Origin: UBA3775 sp964572955
GTDB lineage: Bacteria > Bacillota > Clostridia > Lachnospirales > Lachnospiraceae
Direction: 5' to 3'
Length of the DNA stretch: 5,898 nucleotides
Assembly: GCA_964572955.1 (NCBI GenBank)
Contig: CAZNGY010000073.1
Coordinates: 1 to 5,898, forward strand
Every line of letters begins with the position of its first letter. The stretch's first letter is position 1. The position numbers and the translations under genes are program-made. This document shows positions 5,847 through 5,898 of this stretch, in pieces. Below the pieces are notes generated by a model, which saw only the letters and a list, made by a program, of their open reading frames with translations, had not been told where the DNA came from and searched no databases.

Positions 5847-5898
5847 ATGAGCGTAATTTCAATGAAGCAGTTGCTTGAAGCAGGTGTACATTTTGGAC
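5847..5898 (+). CDS. rpsB: 30S ribosomal protein S2, N-terminal fragment
   Basis: Only the first 17 codons are present, MSVISMKQLLEAGVHFG, and the window ends inside codon 18. The segment MKQLLEAGVHFG is the hallmark N-terminus of bacterial S2, which binds the 30S head-body junction and is needed for S1 binding in species that have S1. GGAGG (5834-5838) lies 8 bases before the ATG. Position after codY is typical of Clostridia, where tsf (EF-Ts) usually follows. The gene probably has its own promoter and leader in the 163 bases after codY, although read-through from codY cannot be excluded. Confidence 0.95.
   Translation, partial: MSVISMKQLLEAGVHFG

Noticed and set aside
1..5898. Mobile elements, CRISPR repeats, tRNA or rRNA genes, defence or toxin-antitoxin genes
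   Set aside because: I looked on both strands and saw no transposase, spaced direct-repeat array, cloverleaf or related protein motif; every long frame is explained by a housekeeping gene.

Overview
The window is an AT-rich chromosomal segment of a low-GC Gram-positive bacterium. It is most probably a Clostridia member of the Lachnospiraceae type. Three things suggest this: the gene order yifB/comM-like, dprA, topA, codY, rpsB; strong AGGAGG-type ribosome binding sites; and a CodY whose sequence (for example LLDKTRRINRLLQ and LSTKENVNLETLGF) looks like the lachnospiral form rather than the Bacillus form. The genus cannot be fixed by reading alone.

Layout: all genes are on the + strand. Bases 1-136 hold the end of an upstream transcription unit, an intrinsic terminator (47-77) and the yifB ribosome binding site. 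yifB (137-1648) encodes a ComM/Mg-chelatase-like AAA+ ATPase. After 60 bases comes dprA (1709-2860), a single-strand-DNA-binding RecA loader. topA (2872-4887), DNA topoisomerase I, follows after 11 bases. codY (4910-5683), a global nutrient-sensing regulator, follows after 22 bases. The tight spacing implies that dprA, topA and codY are co-transcribed, probably with yifB. A 163-base intergenic region (5684-5846) then carries a candidate promoter, several inverted copies of a GTGTTAAT-like motif and a structured 5' leader ahead of rpsB (from 5847, cut by the window end), which encodes ribosomal protein S2.

How the genes work together: yifB and dprA handle incoming or recombining single strands, topA controls supercoiling, and codY couples gene expression to GTP and amino-acid supply. 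rpsB starts a separate translation operon. This is a conserved housekeeping region, and I see no mobile element, CRISPR array, toxin-antitoxin pair or defence system. The second-look signals are regulatory or divergence signals: a 14/15 match to the CodY box inside the linker-coding part of dprA, a CodY lacking the usual branched-chain amino-acid pocket residues, and an rpsB leader with two mutually exclusive pairings built on a duplicated AACCAATGG.
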